From: DATBAT01 sp036271375
GTDB lineage: Bacteria; Acidobacteriota; Terriglobia; Terriglobales; Acidobacteriaceae
Reading direction: 5' to 3'
DNA length: 64,000 nucleotides
Assembly (NCBI GenBank): GCA_036271375.1
Contig: DATBAT010000258.1
Location: 27,122 to 91,121 of the forward strand
Shown here: piece after piece, positions 1 through 7,207 of the stretch
How the letters are laid out: each line of letters opens with the position of its first letter
How positions within the stretch are numbered: the first letter of the stretch is position 1
The notes under the pieces: generated by a model
Told to the model about the DNA's origin: nothing
Databases searched by the model: none
Seen by the model: only the letters and a program-made list of their open reading frames with translations
Program-made: the position numbers and the translations under genes

Positions 1-321
1 ATTGGTCGGGTTCAGGGTCGCTTCCTTGTAGTAATAATCTGGAAATTTCTTGCGCAGCTGACCGAAGTATTCGTTGGCGGAATATGCCGGGACCGATTGT
101 GGCAAGAAGGCGTACTTCATCTGGGTCTTCAACAGCGGATTGATTTGCGTGCTGGTATAGCTGCGCACCGCCAGCGCCGCCTCCATCATGATGCGCGCAT
201 TCTCGAGAATTTCCTGTTCGGCGTTCCGCTGAAGCAACCGATTCGAAATGTATCCCACCGCTCCGAAGCCGATGACAAAAATCAGGAGTAGAACGAGGTT
301 GAACTTCACCATTAGTTTCAT
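1..321 (-). CDS. Membrane sensor protein with Tll0287-like (DUF3365) domain, C-terminus outside window
   Basis: This open frame begins with ATG at 321 and runs off the left edge, so only 107 residues are visible. It starts MKLMVKFNLVLLLIFVIGFG, a single N-terminal membrane helix. A helical stretch follows (NRLLQRNAEQEILENARIMM), then the sequence VRSYTSTQINPLL and an FPDYYYKEATLNPTN motif. This pattern is typical of the Tll0287-like/DUF3365 extracytoplasmic sensor domain, which in known proteins precedes HAMP and histidine kinase or nucleotide cyclase modules. The output domain lies outside the window, so the enzymatic role is unknown. It follows the FecR-like gene by 5 bases on the same strand, so the two are probably co-transcribed. 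Confidence 0.75.
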   Translation of the reverse strand, partial: MKLMVKFNLVLLLIFVIGFGAVGYISNRLLQRNAEQEILENARIMMEAALAVRSYTSTQINPLLKTQMKYAFLPQSVPAYSANEYFGQLRKKFPDYYYKEATLNPTN

Positions 322-326
322 GTGTT

Positions 327-1190
327 TTATCTCCCGCGGGGTGCAGTGGATTCGGCCGTGTCTGGTTTGTACTTCTCTGGATGAAGAATCGGGTCCCACT
401 CTGGATGACTGCTCATGTGGGCATCGATCGCCCGGCGAAATTCTGGATCGTTGAGTCTGGAGCGAAATCGCTCGACGAAGCCGCGACGCCACGCGACACC
501 AATTTTCAGCCAAGGCTCGACGTCCGCATAGTTCACTTCGCGATCGACTTTGGGCTCGACCGCCTTGGCGGCGAAGCGCGCCAGACGCGAGGGTAGAGTG
601 TCGCGGAACGGGACAGGCATCGCCTCTAGGAACGCCGCATCGGGACGAGCCGCCGGGACGACGTTCTTTCCCGCCCGCCGGGCGAAGAACTGCCCCTGCT
701 TGGCGGGGAGCGGCGACGTTTTTCCACCCGCGGAATTTACCTGGCTTACCGTCCCTGCGCCGGATTCGAAGTAGGCCTCCGAGCTTTCCGGCGTGGAATG
801 CAGAAGGACCGTTCCTCCCTTGCTGGCAGCGGCCAGTCGAGGACTGGCGTACAAGCAGGGGGCCGTACAGGCGCTGGCTTCACCTTTCAGCCATCCCGTG
901 AGGATTACCAGTTCGCCTTCCTGCGAGCCGCGTCCCAGGATCAGCAGGCGCGTGCTGCTGCCGAGGGCGATGATCTTTCCATCGTTCAATTCAAGTTGAG
1001 CGAAGCCTTTGTCGGCAGTTTCGAGTATGTCGCCCGTTCGGAGGCGCATGCCCTCGGGAGCTTGCAAGATCGTTGTGCCGCGGATAAGGCGCACAGGCGC
1101 ATCTTTTAGCGTCAGAGTACCGATGGCTTGCGCTGCCGCGAGGAGTGGCAGTAACGGCAGCAGTCCAACGAAAATGCGTGCTAGCTTCAT
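327..1190 (-). CDS. FecR-domain secreted protein
   Basis: The product is predicted to be exported and to carry a FecR-like beta-rich domain. I chose the start at 1190 (MKLARIFVGLLPLLPLLAAAQ) because it gives a clean signal peptide; an upstream in-frame start at 1232 would add 14 residues ahead of it. Mature residues about 25-130 show the FecR pattern: an RLIRGTTILQAPEGMRLRTGDILETADKGFAQLELNDG stretch read in pieces (RTGDILET, GFAQLELNDG) and then the strand LVILTGWLKGEA. The C-terminal ~90 residues are charged and helical with no assigned fold. FecR in the strict sense is an anti-sigma regulator, but this soluble exported variant is more likely an envelope protein that works with the adjacent membrane sensor. 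Confidence 0.75.
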   Translation of the reverse strand: MKLARIFVGLLPLLPLLAAAQAIGTLTLKDAPVRLIRGTTILQAPEGMRLRTGDILETADKGFAQLELNDGKIIALGSSTRLLILGRGSQEGELVILTGWLKGEASACTAPCLYASPRLAAASKGGTVLLHSTPESSEAYFESGAGTVSQVNSAGGKTSPLPAKQGQFFARRAGKNVVPAARPDAAFLEAMPVPFRDTLPSRLARFAAKAVEPKVDREVNYADVEPWLKIGVAWRRGFVERFRSRLNDPEFRRAIDAHMSSHPEWDPILHPEKYKPDTAESTAPRGR

Positions 1191-1642
1191 GAAATTTTTG
1201 ATTGCGCGGGACCTCAGCGGAGGAAAAGGCAAAGTCCGGCGAATTCAGTGTGGCCGATACTATTAATGTGAAGTGCCAGTGTCAAGTGTATGTACGCCGG
1301 AGAACCTTGCCTCTAGCCAGCGAAGAAGAACTGCAGAAAATTGCGCTTCAGAATTGACCTGAAAATTCACGAAACTATTCCTTGCCTTGGGGCTTCGGTC
1401 TTGGTGTACACTGCCGTTGCCGAACAGGGTCCGGCACTGTTTTACGTTCAGTTTTTCTTCCCGGCTTGGGAAAAATCAGCGGTCAATCAACTGCGTGGTT
1501 CAGTGGTAAATCCGTGGCCCGGATTTCGCCCGCGACTTCGATTTCTGCGAGTCGTGGCGTCAGGTATCGCCTTGGGGGAGGCGATAGCAGTAAATGCTGT
1601 CCTCTAGCTCCGTGATCTTAGTTCCAGCCAGGAGCCGTACCG
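1191..1642. other. Intergenic leader region upstream of the FliA-type sigma gene
   Basis: This is a divergent intergenic space of about 450 bases between the minus-strand FecR gene and the plus-strand sigma factor. No convincing gene is seen. A 7-bp perfect stem, TATCGCC (1565-1571) with GGCGATA (1580-1586), is followed closely by a small AGCA/TGCT stem-loop, about 55 bases before the sigma start. These could form a structured 5' leader. A ribosome-binding site AGGAG lies at 1630-1634, eight bases before the ATG at 1643. Confidence 0.4.
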
Positions 1643-2407
1643 ATGTCCCGGCCCAACACTGCAAGCGCGAATTTTGAGGACAGTGAACAGACGCCTGCCC
1701 GGGCGGAAGTAGCCAGGCTCATCGAGTCACATCTCTCATACTCCCACGCAATCGCCTCGGAAGTAATTCGCAGGCTGCCGCCCGATCTCGAGAAAAAAGA
1801 CATGGAAGGGTGGGCTGAGCTTGGCTTGGTCGAGGCTGCCAACGCTTTTGACCGTACGCGAGGCGTGCAATTCAAGACCTTCTCCTACTACCGCATTAAA
1901 GGCGCGGTCTACGACGGACTGCGCAAGACGGGCTGGTATCCCAGGGGCCAGTATCAGCAGATGCGTTTCGAAATGGCCGCCAACGAATACATGAAGGACG
2001 CGGCCGGGGAATCGGCGCCACCTTCCTCTGCGGATGCCCAGTTACGAGACTTAAAAGACCTGACCGGAAGCGTTGTCACCTGTTACATGCTTTCGTTGGA
2101 CGCGTTACCGCAAGAGCCGGTCGACGAGGGGCAAACCTCCGCGGAAGAAACCGCAGTCCGCAATCAGGAGAAAAAGCACATTCGGTTCTCTCTCGCGCAA
2201 CTGCCGGAGATGAACCGCAAAATCCTGGAGCATTGCTACTTCGAAGGCTTGACCCTGGAGGAAGCGGGCCGAAAGCTCGGCTACTCCAAGTCCTGGATGT
2301 GCCGGCTCCATGCGAAGTCTCTCGAAATGCTGCGCAAACAGTTAAACCAAATCTGGGGTAGTCCGGCTTCACCTTCGCCAGCAACCATTTCTGGAATTCT
2401 CCGATAA
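1643..2407 (+). CDS. FliA-type (sigma-28 family) RNA polymerase sigma factor
   Basis: This 254-residue group-3 sigma factor directs RNA polymerase to a dedicated promoter class. Region 2 is clear: residues about 25-100, with EGWAELGLVEAANAFD and FKTFSYYRIKGAVYDGLRK, the hallmark of FliA/WhiG/SigF-type sigmas. Region 3 is divergent. Region 4 is at about 180-235, with LPEMNRKILEHCYFEG followed by the helix-turn-helix LTLEEAGRKLGYSKSWMCRLH. In flagellated bacteria such sigmas drive late genes. No flagellin, hook or rod gene is seen here, and this gene is followed directly by the type III secretion genes, so I infer it controls that locus. Three candidate target promoters are listed separately. 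A strong SD (AGGAG) precedes the ATG. Confidence 0.88.
   Translation: MSRPNTASANFEDSEQTPARAEVARLIESHLSYSHAIASEVIRRLPPDLEKKDMEGWAELGLVEAANAFDRTRGVQFKTFSYYRIKGAVYDGLRKTGWYPRGQYQQMRFEMAANEYMKDAAGESAPPSSADAQLRDLKDLTGSVVTCYMLSLDALPQEPVDEGQTSAEETAVRNQEKKHIRFSLAQLPEMNRKILEHCYFEGLTLEEAGRKLGYSKSWMCRLHAKSLEMLRKQLNQIWGSPASPSPATISGILR
2380..2407 (+). promoter_or_regulatory. Candidate FliA-type promoter 1 (upstream of sctI)
   Basis: AGCAAC at 2380-2385, a 14-base spacer, then TCCGATAA at 2400-2407. The downstream half matches seven of eight positions of the classical sigma-28 -10 element GCCGATAA. The same two-part motif occurs upstream of the two needle-like genes. It overlaps the last codons of the sigma gene and lies so close to the ATG at 2418 that a transcript from it would be nearly leaderless. 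This makes it the weakest of the three sites. Confidence 0.4.
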
Positions 2408-2417
2408 TTTGGATGTC

Positions 2418-2954
2418 ATGGTAGACCCAACAATTAATAGCGTCCGTGGCAAGGGAATTTCACCCGTAGGCGAACAGGACCAGACCAGCCCGGCAAAAAC
2501 CCAGGAATCGAAGTTCGATAAAGTCCGCTCGCGACTGCAGGATGAGCAGGCGGCAAAAGTCGACATTCCGCCGGAAGCCAAGCAAGTTTCCCTCCAGCAG
2601 AAAAAAGTCCTCGAGACCCAACTTTCGAAGCGTCTGGAAACCACCAAGCCAAACCAGGTTTTTGGACCCGACATGAAACGAGCAAAAGAGGGCATCACCC
2701 AGTTGTCTACTCGCGTGAATGCCCTGCCCAAGACGCCTGCGTTTGAACCCTTTCGTGACCGGCTGACGAGTATCGACAACCAATTTCAGCAGACGGGCAA
2801 GCTGGTGAATTCGATCAAGGGCACCGAGAGTCCGCAAGAGTTGATGGGCATTCAGAACAAGCTGTACCAGATGTCGGAGAACCTTGAATTAATGAGCAAG
2901 GCGATAGAACAACTGACTTCTGGAGTGAAGTCCATTCTGCAAACTCAGGTTTAG
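2418..2954 (+). CDS. sctI: Probable type III secretion inner-rod protein SctI
   Basis: The product is a hydrophilic, helical protein of about 178 residues. Its last 40 residues (LMGIQNKLYQMSENLELMSK, then AIEQLTSGVKSILQTQV) follow the pattern of the SctI/YscI/PrgJ inner-rod family: Q-rich helix, E-S-K, then a short helix ending near a Gln. The position directly before sctJ matches the usual sctI-sctJ order. SctI lines the base of the needle in known injectisomes. The protein is longer than typical rods (about 80-140 residues) because of a charged N-terminal extension. I prefer ATG 2418; an upstream TTG at 2409 is also open. No SD is visible, so translation is probably coupled to the sigma gene. 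Confidence 0.65.
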   Translation: MVDPTINSVRGKGISPVGEQDQTSPAKTQESKFDKVRSRLQDEQAAKVDIPPEAKQVSLQQKKVLETQLSKRLETTKPNQVFGPDMKRAKEGITQLSTRVNALPKTPAFEPFRDRLTSIDNQFQQTGKLVNSIKGTESPQELMGIQNKLYQMSENLELMSKAIEQLTSGVKSILQTQV

Positions 2955-2981
2955 GCATACCGTTTAAGAATCGAGGATCGA

Positions 2982-3809
2982 TTGAGCTGGCAACACTTTT
3001 CGAAGCTGCTGATTGTGGCGGGCGCATTCCTGTTTTTGACCGCCTGTATGACGCATGAGTTGCAGACGGAACTTAGCGAACGCGACGCGCAGGAAATTGT
3101 CGTGTTGCTAAACGAAAACGGCATCGACGCCTCTGCCAGCAAAGCTACAGGCGAAAAAAAGGGCGAAGAGAAATGGACGGTGGCGATCCGAGGCGGCGAC
3201 CAAAACCTGGCGCGCGCCTGGCGGGTGCTGCAAGAAAATGGCCTTCCGCGGCAGAAGGACAAGGGATTGGATGATGTGTTCGCGAGTTCGGGCATGATTC
3301 CGACGGCGGGGGAAGAAAAGGCGCGTCTGCTGATGGGCATCTCGGGAGAGATCAGCCGGACGTTGAAATCGGTTTCGGACGTGGTCGACGCCCATGTGTT
3401 GGTGGTGATGCCGGAATCGAATCCGTTGCTGGACAAGAGCGAGCGCATGCCGCCTACCGCCTCGGTTTTGATTAAGTACCGCGGGGCTAGCTTGCCTCTG
3501 GTAGAGGAAGACGTAAAAAAGCTGGTGGCGCGGGCGGTCGAAGGCTTGCAGCCGGAAAATGTCGTAGTGGTTTATAAGAAAATCGAGCCGAAGCAGACCA
3601 TGGATCGCAGCTTGATTCCCATGTTGGGGAACCAGGAATTCCTGCTGGCTGCCTTAGTTTTGCTGGCGATCTCCAGTCTCGGCTGTTTGGCCTTGGCGGG
3701 AAAGGCCCGCTTCCAGCGCTCGAAAATCGAAAGCCTGGAGGATCAGCTTCAGGCGGCGACGCGCAAGCCGCAGCTTGAAACTCCGGTCAAGATGGCGAGG
3801 ACCAGTTGA
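2982..3809 (+). CDS. sctJ: Type III secretion inner-membrane ring lipoprotein SctJ (YscJ/PrgK family)
   Basis: SctJ forms the inner-membrane ring of the injectisome. The 275-residue product begins at TTG 2982, preceded by GAGGAT. Its N-terminal signal ends in a lipobox, LFLTAC, with Cys22. The ring-building domain follows: ERDAQEIVVLLNENGIDA, then KWTVAIRGGDQNLARAWRVLQENGLPR read in pieces, the linker GMIPTAGEEKARLLMG and the second domain with VVDAHVLVVMPE and TASVLIKYRG. A C-terminal membrane helix lies at about 213-233, followed by a short cytoplasmic tail. The length is that of non-flagellar SctJ, not the ~550-residue flagellar FliF, and this is a main reason to call the locus non-flagellar. 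Confidence 0.93.
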   Translation: MSWQHFSKLLIVAGAFLFLTACMTHELQTELSERDAQEIVVLLNENGIDASASKATGEKKGEEKWTVAIRGGDQNLARAWRVLQENGLPRQKDKGLDDVFASSGMIPTAGEEKARLLMGISGEISRTLKSVSDVVDAHVLVVMPESNPLLDKSERMPPTASVLIKYRGASLPLVEEDVKKLVARAVEGLQPENVVVVYKKIEPKQTMDRSLIPMLGNQEFLLAALVLLAISSLGCLALAGKARFQRSKIESLEDQLQAATRKPQLETPVKMARTS

Positions 3810-4093
3810 ACCTGGAAGTATTTTGCTATCTTGGGCTGCTAAAGTTTCCTGAAAAGTTGCAGCCCATGATGGCTCTTTTGGACGGTCCGCTGAAGACGCA
3901 GGCAACAGCTCTTTTGCAGGAACTGAAAGATGTGCCCAGACCTGAACTGCAGCGGCGATGGGCCAGGTTGCGCGATGAAGAGTACATCGCGACGCGTGGG
4001 CAAATCGAACAGCAGATCAAAGTTAGACTCGACGATATGCCGCCGTCGATAAGAGTCTGGTGTACGTCCTGGTTAGCAGACCAACATGAGTGA
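3806..4093 (+). CDS. Small conserved-position T3SS protein between sctJ and sctL (SctK position)
   Basis: This 95-residue helical, mostly soluble protein starts at a TTG that overlaps the sctJ stop codon, and its end overlaps the sctL start (ATGAGTGA), so it is translationally coupled on both sides. I do not recognise a family. Visible pieces are LLKFPEKLQPMMALLDGPLK, an amphipathic helix ALLQELKDVPRPELQRRWARL, and a conserved-looking PPSIRVWCTSWLA end. In other injectisomes this slot holds SctK, a cytoplasmic sorting-platform component, but the sequence is shorter than YscK and I see no direct similarity. It may be a reduced SctK or a lineage-specific sorting-platform part. Confidence 0.6.
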   Translation: MNLEVFCYLGLLKFPEKLQPMMALLDGPLKTQATALLQELKDVPRPELQRRWARLRDEEYIATRGQIEQQIKVRLDDMPPSIRVWCTSWLADQHE

Positions 4094-4718
4094 AAAAATC
4101 CTCAAAGCCGATGGCCTTCCGGAAAGGATGGCTTTTTCGTCTCCCAAGATTTTGAAGCGGGAGGCTTACGAAGCCACGCAGGACGCCAAGGACGTAGTCA
4201 CCCAGGCACAGGAAAAGGCAAAGGATCTGCTCGAAAGCGCCGAGCGTCAACGGGACGCGATTCTGGAGACTTCCCGGCAGGAAGGTCGCGCGCAAGGTCT
4301 CGCCGAGTGGAACAACATTCTGGCGCAGGCTGCCCGACGTTCGGAAGAGCTAACAAAGAATTGGGAAGAAACCATGCTTCAACTCTCGGTGCGCGTTGCA
4401 GAGAAAATTATCGGAGAGCAACTCAAGCTGCACCCGGACACGATCGTTGCCATTGTCAGGGAGGCTCTCACCACAACCCGGGCAGGTCGAAGGCTGGTGA
4501 TCCAGGTAAACGATCGCGAGGCTGACATCGTGCGGTCGCAAGTCGATCGCCTCAAAGGCGCATTGGGCCCCAGCAGCGAGATTGAGGTCGTGTCATCCAC
4601 CACCGTGCCCACCGGCGGATGCGTAATCGAAAGCGAACTGGGCATCATCGACGCGCGTCTTGAAACGCAACTGAAGTGCCTCGAAGACGTCCTGCTGCGC
4701 CGCACTTCTTCCAACTAA
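4086..4718 (+). CDS. sctL: Type III secretion ATPase stator SctL (YscL/FliH family)
   Basis: SctL/FliH proteins form the spokes that tether the export ATPase and regulate it. The 210-residue product has a charged N-terminal coiled coil at about 25-85 (VVTQAQEKAKDLLESAERQR). The C-terminal domain is typical of the family: LSVRVAEKIIGEQLKLHPDT, then IVAIVREALTTTRAGRRLVI and the ending TGGCVIESELGIIDARLETQ, the signature of FliH/YscL and V-type ATPase E subunits. The gene sits immediately upstream of the ATPase gene, one base apart, as in most systems. Confidence 0.92.
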   Translation: MSEKILKADGLPERMAFSSPKILKREAYEATQDAKDVVTQAQEKAKDLLESAERQRDAILETSRQEGRAQGLAEWNNILAQAARRSEELTKNWEETMLQLSVRVAEKIIGEQLKLHPDTIVAIVREALTTTRAGRRLVIQVNDREADIVRSQVDRLKGALGPSSEIEVVSSTTVPTGGCVIESELGIIDARLETQLKCLEDVLLRRTSSN

Positions 4719-4719
4719 C

Positions 4720-6057
4720 ATGCCGAACAAGGTCACCGATATTCGCGGCTACCTCGACCGGATTGAACAGGCTTCTCCGGTGCAGGTTCGCGGGCGGGTC
4801 AAGGAAGTTGTGGGTCTCGTGGTGAAAGCTGTAGTCCCCGAAGCATGGATCGGCCAGTTGTGCCTGATCAAGAATCCACGATCCTCTGTTCCGGTAAAAG
4901 CTGAGGTGGTCGGCTTCCGCGACGGCGATGTTCTGCTCATGCCTTTGGGAGAACTGGTGAACGTGGGTCCGCACAGCGAAGTCATCCCCACGGGAAATTG
5001 TCTGACCGTCAAGGTTGGCGACAATTTGCTGGGCCGCGTGCTGAATGGATTAGGCGAGCCCATGGATGCAGACACCAAGGGACCTCTGAACTGCTCCGAA
5101 GAGTTCCCGGTTCTTGGTTATCCTCCCGATCCCCTCAAGCGCCAGCGAGTTACCAGGCCCATTTCTCTGGGAGTTCGCGCCATCGACGCTGTTCTCACGG
5201 CGGGAGAGGGCCAGCGCATTGGATTGTTTGCGGCTGCCGGCGGTGGCAAAAGCACTCTGCTTGGAATGATCGCGCGAAACACCGAGGCTGACGTCAATGT
5301 GATCACGCTGGTTGGCGAACGTGGCCGCGAAGTGCGCGATTTCATCGAGCAGGATCTCGGACCCGAAGGCGTCAAGCGCTCTGTGATTGTGTGCGCGACC
5401 TCGAACGAGTCGTCCCTGGTGCGCCTGAAAGCTGCCTATGTCGGCACCGCCATCGCCGAATATTTCCGCAACAAGGGCCTCAAAGTGATGTTGATGATGG
5501 ATTCGGTCACTCGCTTTGCCCGAGCGCAGCGCGAGATCGGCCTGGCTTGCGGAGAGCCTCCAGCCCGCGCAGGATACACGCCTTCGGTATTCGCCGAACT
5601 GCCCAAACTCCTGGAGAGGTCGGGAAACTCCGACAAGGGTTCGATTACCGCCATTTACACCGTGCTGGTCGCGGGCGATGACATGAACGAACCGGTGGCC
5701 GACGAAGTCCGATCGATTCTCGATGGTCACATCATCCTGTCGCGGGAGCTGGCCGCGCGCAATCATTATCCCGCGATCAACATTCTGGAAAGCGCCAGCC
5801 GTGTGATGAGCTCCGTCACTGACAAATCGCATCGGGTTTCCGCGGGGGATTTGCGCGACCGGATGGCCACCTATGCCAAGAATGAAGACCTAATTCTTCT
5901 GGGAGCTTACAAGGGCGGTACGGACAAGCGCGTCGACGACGCCATCGCGAAAATGCCTGAGATCAATGCATTCCTGAAGCAGGCGACGGACGAAAAATCG
6001 GATTTTGCCGGGGCAGTCGACAACTTGAAAAAGATGTTTCCGGCGAATGTGTCATGA
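4720..6057 (+). CDS. sctN: Type III secretion export ATPase SctN (YscN/FliI family)
   Basis: This is the hexameric cytoplasmic ATPase that strips chaperones from substrates and unfolds them. The 445-residue length is normal. The N-terminal beta-barrel covers about 1-95. The Walker A motif AAAGGGKST lies at 171-179 with Lys177, followed by GERGREVRDFIE (catalytic Glu region) and the Walker B segment LMMDSVTRFARAQREIGLA. The family signature PARAGYTPSVFAELPKLLER is intact. In FliI/YscN the P-loop usually reads GSGVGKS; here it is AAGGGKS, still functional by rule. The stop overlaps the sctO start by four bases (ATGA). Confidence 0.96.
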   Translation: MPNKVTDIRGYLDRIEQASPVQVRGRVKEVVGLVVKAVVPEAWIGQLCLIKNPRSSVPVKAEVVGFRDGDVLLMPLGELVNVGPHSEVIPTGNCLTVKVGDNLLGRVLNGLGEPMDADTKGPLNCSEEFPVLGYPPDPLKRQRVTRPISLGVRAIDAVLTAGEGQRIGLFAAAGGGKSTLLGMIARNTEADVNVITLVGERGREVRDFIEQDLGPEGVKRSVIVCATSNESSLVRLKAAYVGTAIAEYFRNKGLKVMLMMDSVTRFARAQREIGLACGEPPARAGYTPSVFAELPKLLERSGNSDKGSITAIYTVLVAGDDMNEPVADEVRSILDGHIILSRELAARNHYPAINILESASRVMSSVTDKSHRVSAGDLRDRMATYAKNEDLILLGAYKGGTDKRVDDAIAKMPEINAFLKQATDEKSDFAGAVDNLKKMFPANVS

Positions 6058-6551
6058 CCCAGTTCTCCTACCGGCTGCGACCGTTGCTGGAGCAGAAGGA
6101 GCAGATCAGAAAAGATTGCGAAAACGACAAGCTGCGGCGCGACCGAGAGCTGGAGGCGCAAGAGGCCAGGCTGCTTGAACTACAGAAGCAGCAAAAAGAT
6201 CTGGAAGAAAAGCGCGAAAAATTGCGCCGCGAGCTTTTCGCCACCACCCAACAGGGCCCGCCAACGGCGCACGATGTGGCCGACCGCCGAGCCTACGTAA
6301 AAGTCGTGGAACAACAGATTGAAGACGCGAAGAGCGACATTTTTGCGCAACGGCAAGTCATCGAAGATTGCAAGGCGCAGGTAGAAGAGGCAAAACGGCG
6401 AGTGGAAGAGGCCAGGCGGGAAGTTGAAGTTCTGGAAAAGCACCGGGCCAAACAGGAAGAGCGTTTCCGCCGAATGTTGCAAGCAAAAGAGGACCTGGAA
6501 CTAGACGAAGTCGGTAACGTTCTGTACTCAACCAGAAGGTACCAGACATGA
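6054..6551 (+). CDS. sctO: Type III secretion stalk protein SctO (YscO/FliJ family)
   Basis: This 165-residue protein is almost entirely a charged coiled coil: FSYRLRPLLEQKEQIRKDCE at the N-terminus, then repeating heptads such as LLELQKQQKDLEEKREKL and CKAQVEEAKRRVEEARREVE. It ends with QEERFRRMLQAKEDLELDEV. Size, composition, the FxYRLxxLLxxKE start and the position after the ATPase identify the SctO/FliJ family, which inserts into the ATPase ring and links it to the export gate. Sequence identity across this family is low, so the call rests largely on architecture and context. It overlaps both neighbours by four bases. Confidence 0.85.
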   Translation: MTQFSYRLRPLLEQKEQIRKDCENDKLRRDRELEAQEARLLELQKQQKDLEEKREKLRRELFATTQQGPPTAHDVADRRAYVKVVEQQIEDAKSDIFAQRQVIEDCKAQVEEAKRRVEEARREVEVLEKHRAKQEERFRRMLQAKEDLELDEVGNVLYSTRRYQT

Positions 6552-7177
6552 AAATCACAGATTCGCAACCGCCTGTGTCCGACGCTAATTCTCCGGCTGA
6601 CGATGCTGATTCGGCCAAGAAGTCCAAAGACGATAAGGCATCCCCGTTTTCCCAATTGCTGTCGAAGAAGAAGGGCAATAACAACGGTGACGAGTCTCCC
6701 AGTAAAGGCGCTCCGTCGCGGGAAGCCGTGTTCGACCCCGCCGCTGCCGGCTTAATACCGGGTCAAATGCCGAAAACCGAGTTGCCAATCAAGACAGCGC
6801 AGGTTGAAGGCAAGCAGCCAGTGACGCTGCCGGTGGAGCTTCAACAACTGGTGCGCGAAATCACGGTCGGCGTAAACGCCGCGGGCCGGCAGGAAGTTCA
6901 TATCGAGATGAACTCCAACGTGTTGAAGGGGCTGCACATTCAGGTGGAAAGAAAAGACGGAGCCATTGCGATCCAGTTTCAGAGTACTTCCGACCAGGTG
7001 ACCAATATTTTGCAGAGAAACGTGGCCGCATTGTCGCAGGCGTTTACCGATAAAGGCATGAACGAGCCGGTGATTCGCGTCAACGGGCCGAGTGAAGCTG
7101 GCGAGTCCGGAGAATTCAAAAGTCAATCGCAATTCGGCGGCCGCGGCCAACGCGGCGGCCAACGCGGGGGTCGATAG
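6548..7177 (+). CDS. sctP: Probable needle-length/substrate-switch protein SctP (YscP/FliK-like)
   Basis: The 209-residue product has a disordered N-terminal half rich in Asp, Ser, Lys and Pro, and a folded C-terminal domain at about 95-190. The C-terminal part (LPVELQQLVREITVGVNAAG, then EVHIEMNSNVLKGLHIQVER, IAIQFQSTSDQVTNILQRN, LSQAFTDKGM) has the alternating strands and final helix of the FliK/SctP substrate-switching domain. The tail is a Gly/Arg/Gln repeat (GGRGQRGGQRGGR). SctP proteins measure needle length and trigger the change in substrate class. The gene order sctN-sctO-sctP-sctQ is canonical. The Gly-Arg tail is unusual and its role is unknown. Confidence 0.75.
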   Translation: MKITDSQPPVSDANSPADDADSAKKSKDDKASPFSQLLSKKKGNNNGDESPSKGAPSREAVFDPAAAGLIPGQMPKTELPIKTAQVEGKQPVTLPVELQQLVREITVGVNAAGRQEVHIEMNSNVLKGLHIQVERKDGAIAIQFQSTSDQVTNILQRNVAALSQAFTDKGMNEPVIRVNGPSEAGESGEFKSQSQFGGRGQRGGQRGGR

Positions 7178-7207
7178 CCGCACCCGGAATTTGCGGCGCG
7201 ATCCCAT

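Noticed and set aside
1491..1513. tRNA-like string (TGGTTCAGTGGTAAA)
   Set aside because: It resembles a D-arm region but no acceptor stem, anticodon arm or T arm follows.
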